Below, in pieces: positions 1 through 8,618 of a stretch of DNA of 20,812 nucleotides. The notes under the pieces were generated by a model. That model did no database searches, was not told the DNA's origin, and saw only the letters and a program-made list of their open reading frames with translations. Position 1 is the stretch's first letter. Every line of letters begins with the position of its first letter. Source of the stretch: a virus; the IMG/VR virus record IMGVR_UViG_3300008267_000501, positions 1-20,812 of that record; one strand, given 5' to 3'. The translations under genes were made by a program, and so were the position numbers.

Positions 1-21
1 CTTTACAACAGGAGAATTGAT

Positions 22-969
22 ATGATTCCTGCACTGATTGCTGGTGGAGCAACCCTGCTTGGTGGCTATCTGAGTGCTAAGGCTACTAAAGATTCAGCCA
101 ATACTTCATTACAAGCTGGACGAGAAGCCAATGCAGCCAACCTTGAAGCAGCACGTATAGCTGCTGAGGCAGCGAAATTTAAACCATACAGTATTACATC
201 TGGCTTTGGTCGGGGCTTCTTTGATACAGAGAAGGGCACTGCTGGCTACGAGATTGATCCTCGTTTAGCTTCCTTTAGAGACACCCTCTATGGACAAGCT
301 GAGCAGACAATGGGAGGCATTGGTACTCCTGAAGAAGTAGCTCAGCAATATTACCAACAGCAGATGGGCTTGCTTGCTCCTCAAAGGACACAAGAAGACA
401 TCATGGCACGTGAGCGTAGCCTACAAACAGGACGTATAGGCCTTGGTGTTTCTGCTGGCTATGGTGGTGCAGGAGATGTCTCTGGTATGTTGAACCCAGA
501 TGACTTTGCACGTATGCGAGCACGTGAGCTTTCTAATGCACAGATTGCTAATGAGAGTACAACGTATGGACAAAATCTAATTGATAAACTTATTGCTCGT
601 GGAACAGGTTTGTTCACTGCTGGCGCTGGTGTTGAACAACTTGGTATGTCGCCAATGACTATGGGTGCTGACATTGGTAATAAGGCTTCTATTTCTCAAG
701 GCCAACAAGCTAATGCTTTGTTGCAGGGAGGCATGGCTGGCTCTAGAGCTATGTTAGACGCAGGAACCAATGCTGCACAATATAATCTTGCTGGTAACTT
801 AGCACTAGCAGGAGGCATCCAGCAAGCTGGTAAAACCATTGGTGGTATGTTTACACAACAACCACAACAGCCAGTATCCACTCCCTTTTCAGATTATTGG
901 AACTATGGAGGTTCTTCTTCAGACCCAACTCAACCAAATAATCCAATGTCTGGCATACGTTTTAGATAA
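22..969 (+). CDS. Putative internal virion / DNA-ejection protein
   Basis: This 315-residue protein has no motif that I can tie to a named enzyme family. It begins with a hydrophobic Gly/Ala segment (residues 2-18), followed by an Ala-rich helical stretch (about 20-52) and a long Gly/Gln/Ala-rich body, with a Gln/Pro/Ser-rich tail after residue 275. This composition is typical of podovirus internal core or ejection proteins that leave the capsid and line the channel through the host envelope. It is the first of four co-oriented genes with short spacing (9 nt to the next), the usual position of internal virion genes. The start is supported by an AGGAG-type ribosome binding site at about 10-14. 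The virion role is inferred from composition and neighbours; a tail-associated structural protein is the main alternative. Confidence 0.75.
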   Translation: MIPALIAGGATLLGGYLSAKATKDSANTSLQAGREANAANLEAARIAAEAAKFKPYSITSGFGRGFFDTEKGTAGYEIDPRLASFRDTLYGQAEQTMGGIGTPEEVAQQYYQQQMGLLAPQRTQEDIMARERSLQTGRIGLGVSAGYGGAGDVSGMLNPDDFARMRARELSNAQIANESTTYGQNLIDKLIARGTGLFTAGAGVEQLGMSPMTMGADIGNKASISQGQQANALLQGGMAGSRAMLDAGTNAAQYNLAGNLALAGGIQQAGKTIGGMFTQQPQQPVSTPFSDYWNYGGSSSDPTQPNNPMSGIRFR

Positions 970-978
970 GGAATAAAG

Positions 979-2112
979 ATGGCAACAACAGTTGAAGGAC
1001 TATTTAATTTACCAACAGCAGCACAGGCTGGTCAGCAATACCTTGAAGGTATGATGTCCTCTCCTGCCCAACTGAACCAGCTTAGCTTGTTACAACAGGC
1101 AGTGGCAATGGGACGTGATGCTGGTGCTGGTGTAGGCTATGTTGGTGGACGTTTGTTAGGTGGTAAAGCTCCTGATGAGATTCGCATTGAGGGTGTGAAC
1201 CAAGCAATGGCAGAAGCTACTAGAATTGGTGGCACAGATGCAGAGATATATGCCAATCTAGCTAAGGGCTTGGCTGCTCGTGGGCTTACACAAGATGCTA
1301 TGGCTGCAACAGAACGTGCTCGTACTGCTAAGCGTGATGAGCAAGCAATGACATTGGCAGCAAGCCAAGAAGCTCGTGCTGTTAAGGGTGAAGATCGTGC
1401 TGTCTCTGCTGAGCAACGTGCTCTGTTAGAAGAGGAACGTAGAGTACTTGCTGCTAGACAAGCATCAGAAGAATATACACAACGCATGAAAATATATCCT
1501 CTTGAGATTCAAGCGAAAGACTTGGCTCTCAGGAAAGCTGAGCAAGACCTTAATGGTGCTATGGGTGAGGCTACTATGGCTCAAGAAGCTTTGACCAAGG
1601 GAGTAAATCCAAAGACTGGTCAGCCATTAACAGCGGAAGAGGAAAGAGCTTTAAGAGCACGCCTTGCACAGGCACTTCTGGCAATCAATGCTGAGGCTAC
1701 TAGAATTACTCAAGAGAGAGCAGAGCATGAGCTTAAGATGAAGAAGTATGAAGCAGATATTAATCAAAGCAATGCAGCAGCAGCAGCGTCTAAGACAGCT
1801 AGTGGCATGGGCGCATTTAAACAGAAGGCTACTATTCAAGTTCCCGGATTTACTCCAATGGACAAGCCTACAACCTACGAGGTTGGTACAATGAATGGTT
1901 ATGGACAGGTGAGAGGGAAGGATGGTAATCTGTATAACAACGTAAATGAAGCCGCACGTGCACAAGGCATTGGTGGTGCTGCCGAAGCCCCTGCTGCTTC
2001 TCCTGCTTCTCCTGCTGCTACTCCTGCTGCTAAACCTACTAAGAAACCTGATCCAAAGTCTTTCTTTAGAAGCTCAGAGCCCGGAGCTTATACAGACCCA
2101 ATGGGAAATTAA
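979..2112 (+). CDS. Putative internal virion protein, coiled-coil rich
   Basis: This 377-residue protein is dominated by charged Ala/Glu/Arg/Gln helices between about residues 95 and 265 that look like long coiled coils. A low-complexity Pro/Ala/Ser tract follows at about 333-352, and the C-terminus is basic then Gly/Asp-rich. Between the two lies a short compact part (about 275-325) with a beta-rich look (VPGFTPMDKPTTYEVGTMNG). No catalytic motif is seen. AAGGA nine bases upstream supports the ATG start. The stop codon directly abuts the next gene's ATG at 2113, so the two are probably translated together. By composition and position it matches the middle member of the three-gene internal-core set of T7-like podoviruses; this is inference, not a recognised family match. 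Confidence 0.75.
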   Translation: MATTVEGLFNLPTAAQAGQQYLEGMMSSPAQLNQLSLLQQAVAMGRDAGAGVGYVGGRLLGGKAPDEIRIEGVNQAMAEATRIGGTDAEIYANLAKGLAARGLTQDAMAATERARTAKRDEQAMTLAASQEARAVKGEDRAVSAEQRALLEEERRVLAARQASEEYTQRMKIYPLEIQAKDLALRKAEQDLNGAMGEATMAQEALTKGVNPKTGQPLTAEEERALRARLAQALLAINAEATRITQERAEHELKMKKYEADINQSNAAAAASKTASGMGAFKQKATIQVPGFTPMDKPTTYEVGTMNGYGQVRGKDGNLYNNVNEAARAQGIGGAAEAPAASPASPAATPAAKPTKKPDPKSFFRSSEPGAYTDPMGN

Positions 2113-4137
2113 ATGGCAGACTATTATGCCTTAGAAGATGCTCTTGCTGCTGGTCTTACTCCAGCAGAAATTGTTCCTGCCTTAGCAGATAGGAACAACT
2201 ATGACTATCAGGCTGCTCGTCAAGCAGGAGTTACTGATGATCAAATTATTGCTACCCTGATGGGAGAAACTTCTTTTACAGCAGCCATGAAGCGTTTCAT
2301 CAATGCTGGTGGCAGCAGTATTAAAGGGGCAGTAGACCTCTTCGGTGGCCTTGATAAAGAGAGAGCTTTAGCAGAACGAACAGCAGCACAGATTGCTTCT
2401 GCCAATGCTCCTGTTTCTGGCATGGTTGGTGAGTTTGCTGGCGCTATTGCAGACCCTGTTACAGCCCCTGCCTTTGCTCTTAAAGCCTTGAAGGGTGCAA
2501 CCCTTGTTGGCACTATGGCTAAGCAAGGCGCAGTGCAAGGAGCCACTGGTGGCTTCTTAGAGCCTGTCCTCACACCAGAAGAAAGCCGCTTGAAGAATAC
2601 CATTGTTGGTACTGCTGTCGGTACTGTCTTTGGTGCTGGCCTTGGTAAGGCAAGTGATGAGGTTATTAAGTTTCTTGATAACAGAGCCATCAAAGCAGCA
2701 AACACAGACACCACTAAAGCTGCCATTGATGATGTGGCTAAGTTTATTGATAACCCACCAAGCAAACAAGCAGCAGAGCTACAGGCACAAGCAGTTGATT
2801 ATAGTGTTCCTGCCTACTTACGTAAAGCAGAAGCTGAAGGCACTCCTGTTCCTGCTGTGCGTGAGCCTCTTGACCCTGTGCAAGCCAAGCTTGTTGAAGA
2901 CCGCATTGCTAAGACAGAGGCTGAGATTGCTAAGCATGAGGCAGACCTTGCCAATGTACAGAAGCAACAACCAGAGAAAGAGGTTGGTGACTTCCTTGGT
3001 TTAAAAAACCCAACTAAAAGACCAACAGAGAAGCAAGTAGCTGCTTTGTTCAAGGCTCCAGAAGGACAAGACCTTCCTGCTAAGTTTGGCCTTGTTGCTC
3101 CAACACCAGAAGCCCCTGCTAAGCAAGTGGCTGCTTTGTTTAAGAGTGCAGCCCCTAGTGAAGTTCCTGTTATCAAACAACAAATCGTTGAAGCTGCAAA
3201 GCAAGGAACAGCACAGCAATATTTAATTAGACAAATTGAAACCAAGAAGGCCGAGGTTGAAAGACTTAAGGCTGCTGTGTCCCCTGCCCCTAGAGAATTC
3301 CCAATACAAGTCGAGACAAGACAAGGAGTTTTGCCACAACAAGTGGCTGCTCGTGATGCTCGTGTACAACAAGTGTTGGAACGTACAGGCAGAGCAAAAC
3401 CAATGCCTCCAGAAGCCCCTAGAATGGCTCAGGAAGCCCCTGTTCAAGGGGTTCCTATGCCAACCCCTACGGAAGTACCTACTGCTCCTACAAGAGGCTT
3501 CCAAAGTGGTGGCTCTGCTGCCACCCCTAGAGAGCTTCTGTATGCTGAGAGCGTTCCTTTCCCTACCAATGCAGAGAAGCTGCTTACTGGTGGACAAACA
3601 CGTGGTGCTAACGTAGCCCCTGTCTCAGACAATGAACAATTGAATGATCTGTTCTCTAAGGCTGTTGGTGTCCTTGGTGCTAAGGGCAGACAACTGCGTG
3701 GACGTGGAGAGTTTGGTGGTAGCCTTGAAGGAACAGTGAAGGCTGGTCAGAAGGCTGCTGCTCGAATGGAAAGAGAAGAAGGCTCAATAGAAGATTGGGT
3801 ATTTAAACAGAATGATGATGGTACATTCCCTAACATCGACAAGAGTTGGAACAGGGCTGAAGTCGAAGCTTTCCGTCCTGTCTATGAAGAAGCTAGAGCC
3901 ACACTATCTGCAAACCTCGCTGAGATTAATCGCTTGCGTGATGCAGGAGAACTTACTGACGATGCTTTACAAACACTAACATACAGAAGCCAGCTACCAA
4001 TTGGTATTCTTGGTATCTATCAGGGACAGAGAACAAAAGCTTCTGACACCCTTAATGCTTTCAAGCTGGCTAAGTCACAGTTTGAAGATGGCAAAGAAGT
4101 TAAAGGACTATTTCAACCCGGTGTTGATTGTCAATAA
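2113..4137 (+). CDS. Large internal virion protein, N-terminal partner
   Basis: This 674-residue protein starts with a short helical module (AGLTPAEIVPALADR) that appears twice in variant form (AGVTDDQIIATLMG at about 39-52). Gly/Ala-rich hydrophobic helices follow (about 66-180), able to insert in a membrane, then a long Pro/Ala/Lys/Gln-rich linker (about 215-480) with an internal duplication, KQVAALFK, near residues 304 and 336. A folded helical C-terminus (about 500-674) carries IYQGQRTKASDTLNAFK. From memory, that last segment resembles a region that in other phages sits directly before the part encoded here by the next gene, so this may be half of a split large virion protein. The ATG follows the previous stop without a gap. 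An ejection role is inferred; no lytic transglycosylase motif is evident. Confidence 0.75.
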   Translation: MADYYALEDALAAGLTPAEIVPALADRNNYDYQAARQAGVTDDQIIATLMGETSFTAAMKRFINAGGSSIKGAVDLFGGLDKERALAERTAAQIASANAPVSGMVGEFAGAIADPVTAPAFALKALKGATLVGTMAKQGAVQGATGGFLEPVLTPEESRLKNTIVGTAVGTVFGAGLGKASDEVIKFLDNRAIKAANTDTTKAAIDDVAKFIDNPPSKQAAELQAQAVDYSVPAYLRKAEAEGTPVPAVREPLDPVQAKLVEDRIAKTEAEIAKHEADLANVQKQQPEKEVGDFLGLKNPTKRPTEKQVAALFKAPEGQDLPAKFGLVAPTPEAPAKQVAALFKSAAPSEVPVIKQQIVEAAKQGTAQQYLIRQIETKKAEVERLKAAVSPAPREFPIQVETRQGVLPQQVAARDARVQQVLERTGRAKPMPPEAPRMAQEAPVQGVPMPTPTEVPTAPTRGFQSGGSAATPRELLYAESVPFPTNAEKLLTGGQTRGANVAPVSDNEQLNDLFSKAVGVLGAKGRQLRGRGEFGGSLEGTVKAGQKAAARMEREEGSIEDWVFKQNDDGTFPNIDKSWNRAEVEAFRPVYEEARATLSANLAEINRLRDAGELTDDALQTLTYRSQLPIGILGIYQGQRTKASDTLNAFKLAKSQFEDGKEVKGLFQPGVDCQ

Positions 4138-4145
4138 GGAAAACT

Positions 4146-6164
4146 ATGGCTGGTAAATTTGATCCAAAGTGCACATTGAACATCCTTGAGATGGCTGATA
4201 TGCACAAGCTTGTTGATGACATTGTAAAGAATGGTCAGCTAACACAAGCAGAAGCTAACGCTTTGAAGAGTGAACTAACAGGACGCATCATTAAAGAAGG
4301 TGCAAGCTTTAAGAAGATTAGAGCAATGACTGCTGAGTATATTATCAATGGCTACCTCACTGCCCCTACAAACATCTCAACCAACATTATGTCTGGTGCT
4401 GGGCAAGTGCTATTCAGTCCATTGTTACGAGAGATGGAAGCCATTGCTGGTAAGGTGACAGCAAACAAAGCTGACCAACGTAAGATGGGTGAAGGCCTTG
4501 TTATGCTCAAGGGAATGCTCCAAGGCTTTAGTGAAGGCATGGACTTTGCTAAGGCTGGTTGGGTTACAGGCAAGCCCCTCGACTTGAAGATTGATGCTGC
4601 CTCCTTTGGCATGACAGCTAAAGAGTTTAAAGATGCTCAAGTTAAATTTGGTTTCGATGATATTAGAGGAGAGGCTCTTAAGGAAGTGTTGTATGACCAA
4701 GCAAACCAAGCCATCCCCGGCACAATAGGCAAGGTGCTACGAGTTGGCTCCAAGGCTGGTGTGGCTATTGATGAGTTCTGGAAGGCCACTCTGCGTAGAA
4801 TGGAATTTAATGCTAAGGCTTACAGAGATGCTGACCTCTTGGCTGAGAAGTTTGGTGTGTCTAAAGAAGAAGCCTATGCTAAGGCAATAGAGAATCGCAT
4901 GAGTCCAGATAACTGGAATGAACGTATGCGTGAGACATTCGGTGTTAAGGGAACAACAGACATTGCCAACTTTGCCAAAGAGAAAGTGTTCCAAGAAAAC
5001 CTTGGTGGTCTTGCTCGTACAGTACAAGAACTCAGAGCTAAGAATCCCCTTGTTGGTGCGTTGATTATTCCTTTTGTTAAAACACCATACAACATTCTTA
5101 AAGAAGGTGCAGCATACATGCCGGGCATTGGAGCCTTGGCACGTAAAGAAATAATTGATCCACTGGTAGGCAGAGGAACAGGGAAGTTTGATTGGGCATT
5201 GGCTCAGCCTGTGCAGAGAGAGCGTCTCATTGCTAAACAAATGATGGGCATGGCTGCAACCCTATATGTCAATGCTCTTGTAGAGGAAGGGGCTATAACA
5301 GGCTCAAGCCCTAAAGGAGATTTGCCTAAGTTCTCTGTAAAGATTGGAGACTCTTGGTATAGCTATGCTCGTATTGAGCCACTAGCCACTATGTTTGGTT
5401 TGGTTGCTGACATGCATCAAACATACAATGATTATAGAGCAGACCCCAAGTGGAATAAAGAAACAGCAGATAAGATAGCTGGACACTTTGCTAAAGAAAC
5501 TGCACAAAGCGTAGCTGATAACATCTTAAACAAATCTTTTGTTGAAGGTATTGCTAAAGTTATTTCTGCTGCTTTGAACCCAGAGAGATATGGTAATGCT
5601 TTCATAGAAGCCTATTCAACTACAGCTATTCCTGCTGGTGTGGCTGCTATTGCACGAGGCTTTGACCCCTATGAGCGACAAGTAGTGGGCTTCCTTGATA
5701 AGCTTAAGGGACGAATTCCTGGCCTTAGAGACACGCTGCCTGTGCGCTATGACAACATGGGACAACCTATTCAGACAAGCATTAGTGAAGTGCTTGCTGG
5801 TGTTAAAGTGTTTACACCTACAGAGCTACAGAAGCGTTTGAATGCAGTTGATGTAGACATCAAAGGTATTGGTAAGAAGGTGGGTAGGGTTGAGCTTTCA
5901 GCAGAACAACTGTCACGATATGGACAGCTTGCTGGTGGGTACTTCTCTGCTGGTCTTGAGAAGACAATGAACAGCCCACAGTGGGGAAAGCTTGATTCCT
6001 TCCAACAAGAATATTATATTAAATCAATTCTTGAGAAGAGTAGAAGTGCTGCTGCAAGACGCTTTGCTGGAGAACTATATAAAACAGACCCTCAGTTTGC
6101 TGCTGACTTCTATAATGCTATCTTAGAACAACGAGGCTTACAGGGAAAATATGAAATGAAGTAA
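4146..6164 (+). CDS. Large internal virion protein, C-terminal partner
   Basis: This is the last gene of the late block, 672 residues from the ATG at 4146. That ATG is preceded by AAGGAAA at good spacing and is preferred over a TTG six codons earlier that overlaps the previous gene. Near residue 67 the protein reads GYLTAPTNISTNIMSG, followed by long amphipathic helices and the segment LVGALIIPFVKTPYNILKEG (about 301-320). That pattern recurs in the C-terminal part of large podovirus virion-associated (polyvalent-type) proteins. The end is helical and charged (about 545-672). No nuclease or lysozyme motif is seen. Its stop codon lies within an 18-bp dyad repeat, and a terminator follows 20 nt later, so late transcription probably ends here. 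The virion assignment is fairly secure from context; the precise role is unknown. Confidence 0.75.
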   Translation: MAGKFDPKCTLNILEMADMHKLVDDIVKNGQLTQAEANALKSELTGRIIKEGASFKKIRAMTAEYIINGYLTAPTNISTNIMSGAGQVLFSPLLREMEAIAGKVTANKADQRKMGEGLVMLKGMLQGFSEGMDFAKAGWVTGKPLDLKIDAASFGMTAKEFKDAQVKFGFDDIRGEALKEVLYDQANQAIPGTIGKVLRVGSKAGVAIDEFWKATLRRMEFNAKAYRDADLLAEKFGVSKEEAYAKAIENRMSPDNWNERMRETFGVKGTTDIANFAKEKVFQENLGGLARTVQELRAKNPLVGALIIPFVKTPYNILKEGAAYMPGIGALARKEIIDPLVGRGTGKFDWALAQPVQRERLIAKQMMGMAATLYVNALVEEGAITGSSPKGDLPKFSVKIGDSWYSYARIEPLATMFGLVADMHQTYNDYRADPKWNKETADKIAGHFAKETAQSVADNILNKSFVEGIAKVISAALNPERYGNAFIEAYSTTAIPAGVAAIARGFDPYERQVVGFLDKLKGRIPGLRDTLPVRYDNMGQPIQTSISEVLAGVKVFTPTELQKRLNAVDVDIKGIGKKVGRVELSAEQLSRYGQLAGGYFSAGLEKTMNSPQWGKLDSFQQEYYIKSILEKSRSAAARRFAGELYKTDPQFAADFYNAILEQRGLQGKYEMK

Positions 6165-6177
6165 CTTGCTAGTTACC
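6160..6177. promoter_or_regulatory. 18-bp dyad site 1 (operator-like)
   Basis: AGTAACTTGCTAGTTACC: 6-bp arms GTAACT/AGTTAC around a 4-bp centre. It is one of seven sites in the window with the form GGTWACT-N4-AGTWACC. It overlaps the stop codon of the last late gene and sits just before the bidirectional terminator, so it could bind a protein or add to transcript-end structure. Function is inferred. Confidence 0.6.
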
Positions 6178-6183
6178 AAAAAG

Positions 6184-6210
6184 AAAGGGGACTTAATAGT
6201 CCCCTTTTTT
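6184..6210. terminator. Bidirectional intrinsic terminator
   Basis: AAAGGGGACT (6184-6193) pairs with AGTCCCCTTT (6198-6207) around the loop TAAT, a perfect 10-bp stem. On the + strand it is followed by T residues through 6210; on the - strand the A-rich flank at 6178-6186 gives a U-rich tail. It lies between the convergent late (+) and replication (-) gene blocks and can serve both. The sequence evidence is strong; termination efficiency in either direction is inferred. Confidence 0.93.
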
Positions 6211-6211
6211 G

Positions 6212-6397
6212 TTATTTCACAGGTTCATCTTCTAGATCGTAGAAGTCTCCAATGTAAACAGTAACGAATGGTAGCTTGATAAGTACACCAGCGAAGGCTA
6301 CTACATTCTCCTCTTCACCGTTGGTAACGATGTGGCAGATGTCTTCGTTGTATTCAATATCGAAGCCAATGCCCTGACGGAATTTAAACATAATCAT
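6212..6397 (-). CDS. Small phage protein, unknown function
   Basis: The protein has 61 residues and begins MIMFKFRQGIGFDIEYNED. It is acidic, predicted mostly beta-stranded, with a hydrophobic stretch VVAFAGVLIKLPFVTVYIG (about 33-51) that looks more like core strands than a membrane helix. It is the last gene of the leftward block, 9 nt after the ribonucleotide reductase gene, and ends at the terminator. AAGGAG just upstream supports the start at 6397; a second in-frame ATG lies two codons later. Its position downstream of the reductase hints at co-expression only. No family is recognised. Confidence 0.75.
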   Translation of the reverse strand: MIMFKFRQGIGFDIEYNEDICHIVTNGEEENVVAFAGVLIKLPFVTVYIGDFYDLEDEPVK

Positions 6398-6406
6398 AAT
6401 TTCTCC

Positions 6407-8311
6407 TTAGATTTCACAAACACCAGACACACATGCAAGCATCTGTGTACCTTCAACATTGTCATCCACTTCAACTAAGCTGTCCCAATCAATCTCTTGT
6501 GGGGTTATAGCCATCAAAGCATCGTATTGCTCTTTAGTGCAATCCTCATAAGGAGCCTGTCGATACGAGCCACCATCATAGGGCAAGAAGGACACGCCAC
6601 TCATCTCATCAAAATACTCCCACACAAAAGCTCCAACTTCCATCCACTCATGTTCCTTAACAGAGATGGTGACAGAGGGCTTATGCTCACACCAGTGACG
6701 CTGGAAGATGAGCCACAAACGCAGATGCTCAAGGGCTGTTAAATCATCCCGCAACAAGGCTCCCTCTGGGGCTTTCTTAGGGAAGGTGAACACCATTGTC
6801 TGGTCAGGTTTCATCACACAAGGCTCTGCTTGAACCCCTGCTGCAATCAAGTGTTGCGTAAGAGGGTCTTTAATGTCTGCACGAACTCTACGATAATAAT
6901 AGGAAGCATGACGAGCATGAATACCAGAAGCACTATCGGTAAGCTGACTGACAGTGCCAGAAGGTTTAACACATGTGATAGCTGCGGATTGTGGTATACC
7001 CAATTCTTTAGCCAGTAGTTCATTTGTCGCAATACAGACATTCTTAATTTGCTCCAGTAAAACACCCACACCCATATCATTAGGGTTATTCAGTCGTGGG
7101 TTGTCCATGATGCCTGTCATTGATACACCCAGCAGACGCTCTTCCTCTGTGTTCTTTTGCCACACCTTACGCAGATAAGGGAAGTGGGTCAAGGTGCTCT
7201 GGAATGTACCTAAGATTGTGGCTAAACGTGCCTTACGTTTCAAGCTATCAACAGTGTCATCAGAACGAACTACAATCTCAGACAGGTTACAGAACTGATA
7301 TGGTCTAAGAATAATCTCAGAACATGGATTAGTTCCAAAGTCAAAGTCAGGAGAACGTCTTCCATTTTTCTTTACAATATTTTTAGCTGCTTCACGATTG
7401 AACACACCACGCTCACCACTCTTGCTCTCATACAGGCTAGTCCATTCTTGCATGAAGATGCCCATGTCAGGACGCTCTGTGTAGCAAGCACTGTTATTAG
7501 CCAATGCACGTTGTCCATCTTTCTCCCACCATGCACCACTCTTAGCATGACGCATACGGTCATCAGACAAGTTGGACAAGCTAATCATAGCACTGCGTCT
7601 GACACCACCAACAACTACAACCTCACCAATCTTACACATGATGTCATGGCACTCAAGGCTGTTGAGCTTACGTCCCTTGGCATTCTTGAAGATGTTTGTT
7701 ACAAAGGCAAAGAGTTCCTTCAGGGGTTCCGGGCCACTAGCACGTCCACCAAATACCTTCAGACGAGCGCCAGCAGGACGCACCTTAGACACATCGAACT
7801 TAGGAATCTCACCTGAGTAGAGCAAGGCAATGCACTGACGCAGAGCCTTAGCCCAACCTTCTTTGCTGTCTGACACTACAATTGTGGTATCGCTGTTGAA
7901 GAGTTGTTCAGGAATCTCAGGAAGCTTCTGTATAAACTGACGTTCAACAGAGAAGCCAACCCCTGTGCCACACAGCAGGATGTACATAGCCTCATCGAAA
8001 CTCTTAGGGTCATCTACAGGAAGATAAGAACAATTGTAGCCAGCAGTGTTGTCACGATCTAAGGCCTTACCAGCAGTCATCACACTACGCATAGAAGGCA
8101 TAACCTCCATGTTGTAGATGGCATTGTACAATTCTTTGTACATCCCATCAGCAATAGTGTAGTCATGTTCCTTCTTTAAATGGTCTGCCATGAAAGACAA
8201 GTAACGAGCTACTGTCTCATCCCAATTCTCACGTCTTTGTTCACTATCCAAGTAACGAGCATATCGACTCTTAGCTATGAACTGCTCATAACTTCCCATA
8301 TATGTCTTCAT
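6407..8311 (-). CDS. nrdJ: Class II (B12-dependent) ribonucleotide reductase
   Basis: The product converts ribonucleotides (probably triphosphates) to deoxyribonucleotides using adenosylcobalamin as radical source, feeding phage DNA synthesis in the cytoplasm. Visible landmarks are GYNCSYLP with the first redox cysteine (C94), NPCSEI (328-333) with the thiyl-radical cysteine C330 and its Asn/Glu partners, CNLSE with the second redox cysteine (C341), and a C-terminal CVSGVC pair (C627, C632) for re-reduction. These match the single-chain class II enzymes typified by Lactobacillus leichmannii RTPR (739 residues); at 634 residues this one is about 100 shorter. No small subunit gene is nearby, as expected for class II. 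Its start overlaps the stop of the upstream 52-residue gene (ATGA), indicating coupling. The family call is firm; triphosphate versus diphosphate preference is inferred. Confidence 0.95.
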   Translation of the reverse strand: MKTYMGSYEQFIAKSRYARYLDSEQRRENWDETVARYLSFMADHLKKEHDYTIADGMYKELYNAIYNMEVMPSMRSVMTAGKALDRDNTAGYNCSYLPVDDPKSFDEAMYILLCGTGVGFSVERQFIQKLPEIPEQLFNSDTTIVVSDSKEGWAKALRQCIALLYSGEIPKFDVSKVRPAGARLKVFGGRASGPEPLKELFAFVTNIFKNAKGRKLNSLECHDIMCKIGEVVVVGGVRRSAMISLSNLSDDRMRHAKSGAWWEKDGQRALANNSACYTERPDMGIFMQEWTSLYESKSGERGVFNREAAKNIVKKNGRRSPDFDFGTNPCSEIILRPYQFCNLSEIVVRSDDTVDSLKRKARLATILGTFQSTLTHFPYLRKVWQKNTEEERLLGVSMTGIMDNPRLNNPNDMGVGVLLEQIKNVCIATNELLAKELGIPQSAAITCVKPSGTVSQLTDSASGIHARHASYYYRRVRADIKDPLTQHLIAAGVQAEPCVMKPDQTMVFTFPKKAPEGALLRDDLTALEHLRLWLIFQRHWCEHKPSVTISVKEHEWMEVGAFVWEYFDEMSGVSFLPYDGGSYRQAPYEDCTKEQYDALMAITPQEIDWDSLVEVDDNVEGTQMLACVSGVCEI

Positions 8312-8466
8312 TTATTTCCTTCATTGTTTTGTAATATTCTTAGCACTGAATTGATAGCCTGAATAAGAATAAGCTGCTCTTGTAGTTCAATCTTATTTAG
8401 TGGAAGCACAGGTACAGGCCACCTTGCTCTTAAAGCATCCCAGAATTTTGTTACATCATCTGTCAT
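8308..8466 (-). CDS. Small protein, unknown function
   Basis: This 52-residue frame begins MTDDVTKFWDALRARWP, has a Pro-Val-Pro turn and then one long amphipathic helix (about 24-47, NKIELQEQLILIQAINSVL). The ATG overlaps the previous stop as ATGA, and its own stop overlaps the reductase start as ATGA, so it is locked into a translational chain. Without it and its upstream neighbour, 8312-8614 would be an unexplained gap in an otherwise gapless operon. Helical content suggests a protein-binding adaptor; no family is recognised and no function is claimed. Confidence 0.7.
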   Translation of the reverse strand: MTDDVTKFWDALRARWPVPVLPLNKIELQEQLILIQAINSVLRILQNNEGNK

Positions 8467-8618
8467 CCGAGTTCCTTTTCGAGCTTGTCGGCCTTGTCCT
8501 CTAGTAAATCCATAAACCTATCAACAAGATCATCGCTGCTGATGTCCAACAATTCTAATATTGTAACACAGTCTTCTCTTCTTAGCAAGTCAGCGATGTC
8601 ATACAGGGTGAGGCTCAT
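8463..8618 (-). CDS. Small acidic protein, unknown function
   Basis: This is a 51-residue, strongly acidic, leucine-rich helical protein beginning MSLTLYDIADLLRREDC and ending in a charged helix (EDKADKLEKELG). The start ATG overlaps the stop of the metallophosphoesterase gene and the stop overlaps the next ATG, both as ATGA. The sequence DIADLLRREDCVTILELLDISSDDLVDRF reads like a small helical protein-interaction module. It is absent from longer-ORF screens because of its size, but the two perfect overlaps argue that it is real. Confidence 0.72.
   Translation of the reverse strand: MSLTLYDIADLLRREDCVTILELLDISSDDLVDRFMDLLEDKADKLEKELG

Noticed and set aside
793-810. GGTAACT followed by a possible eighth dyad half
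   Set aside because: The second half ACTAGCA does not match AGTWACC; only one arm is present.
2603-3616. Open frames of 126-143 codons on both strands inside the 674-residue virion gene
   Set aside because: They are shadows of a Pro/Ala/Lys/Gln-rich coding sequence with low-complexity translations (Leu/Ser-rich), no ribosome binding sites and no gap in the real gene.
4125-4148. Programmed frameshift joining the two large virion genes
   Set aside because: There is a stop (TGA) in the downstream frame at 4125-4127, the overlap is only about 10 nt with no slippery heptamer, and a good ribosome binding site precedes the ATG at 4146.
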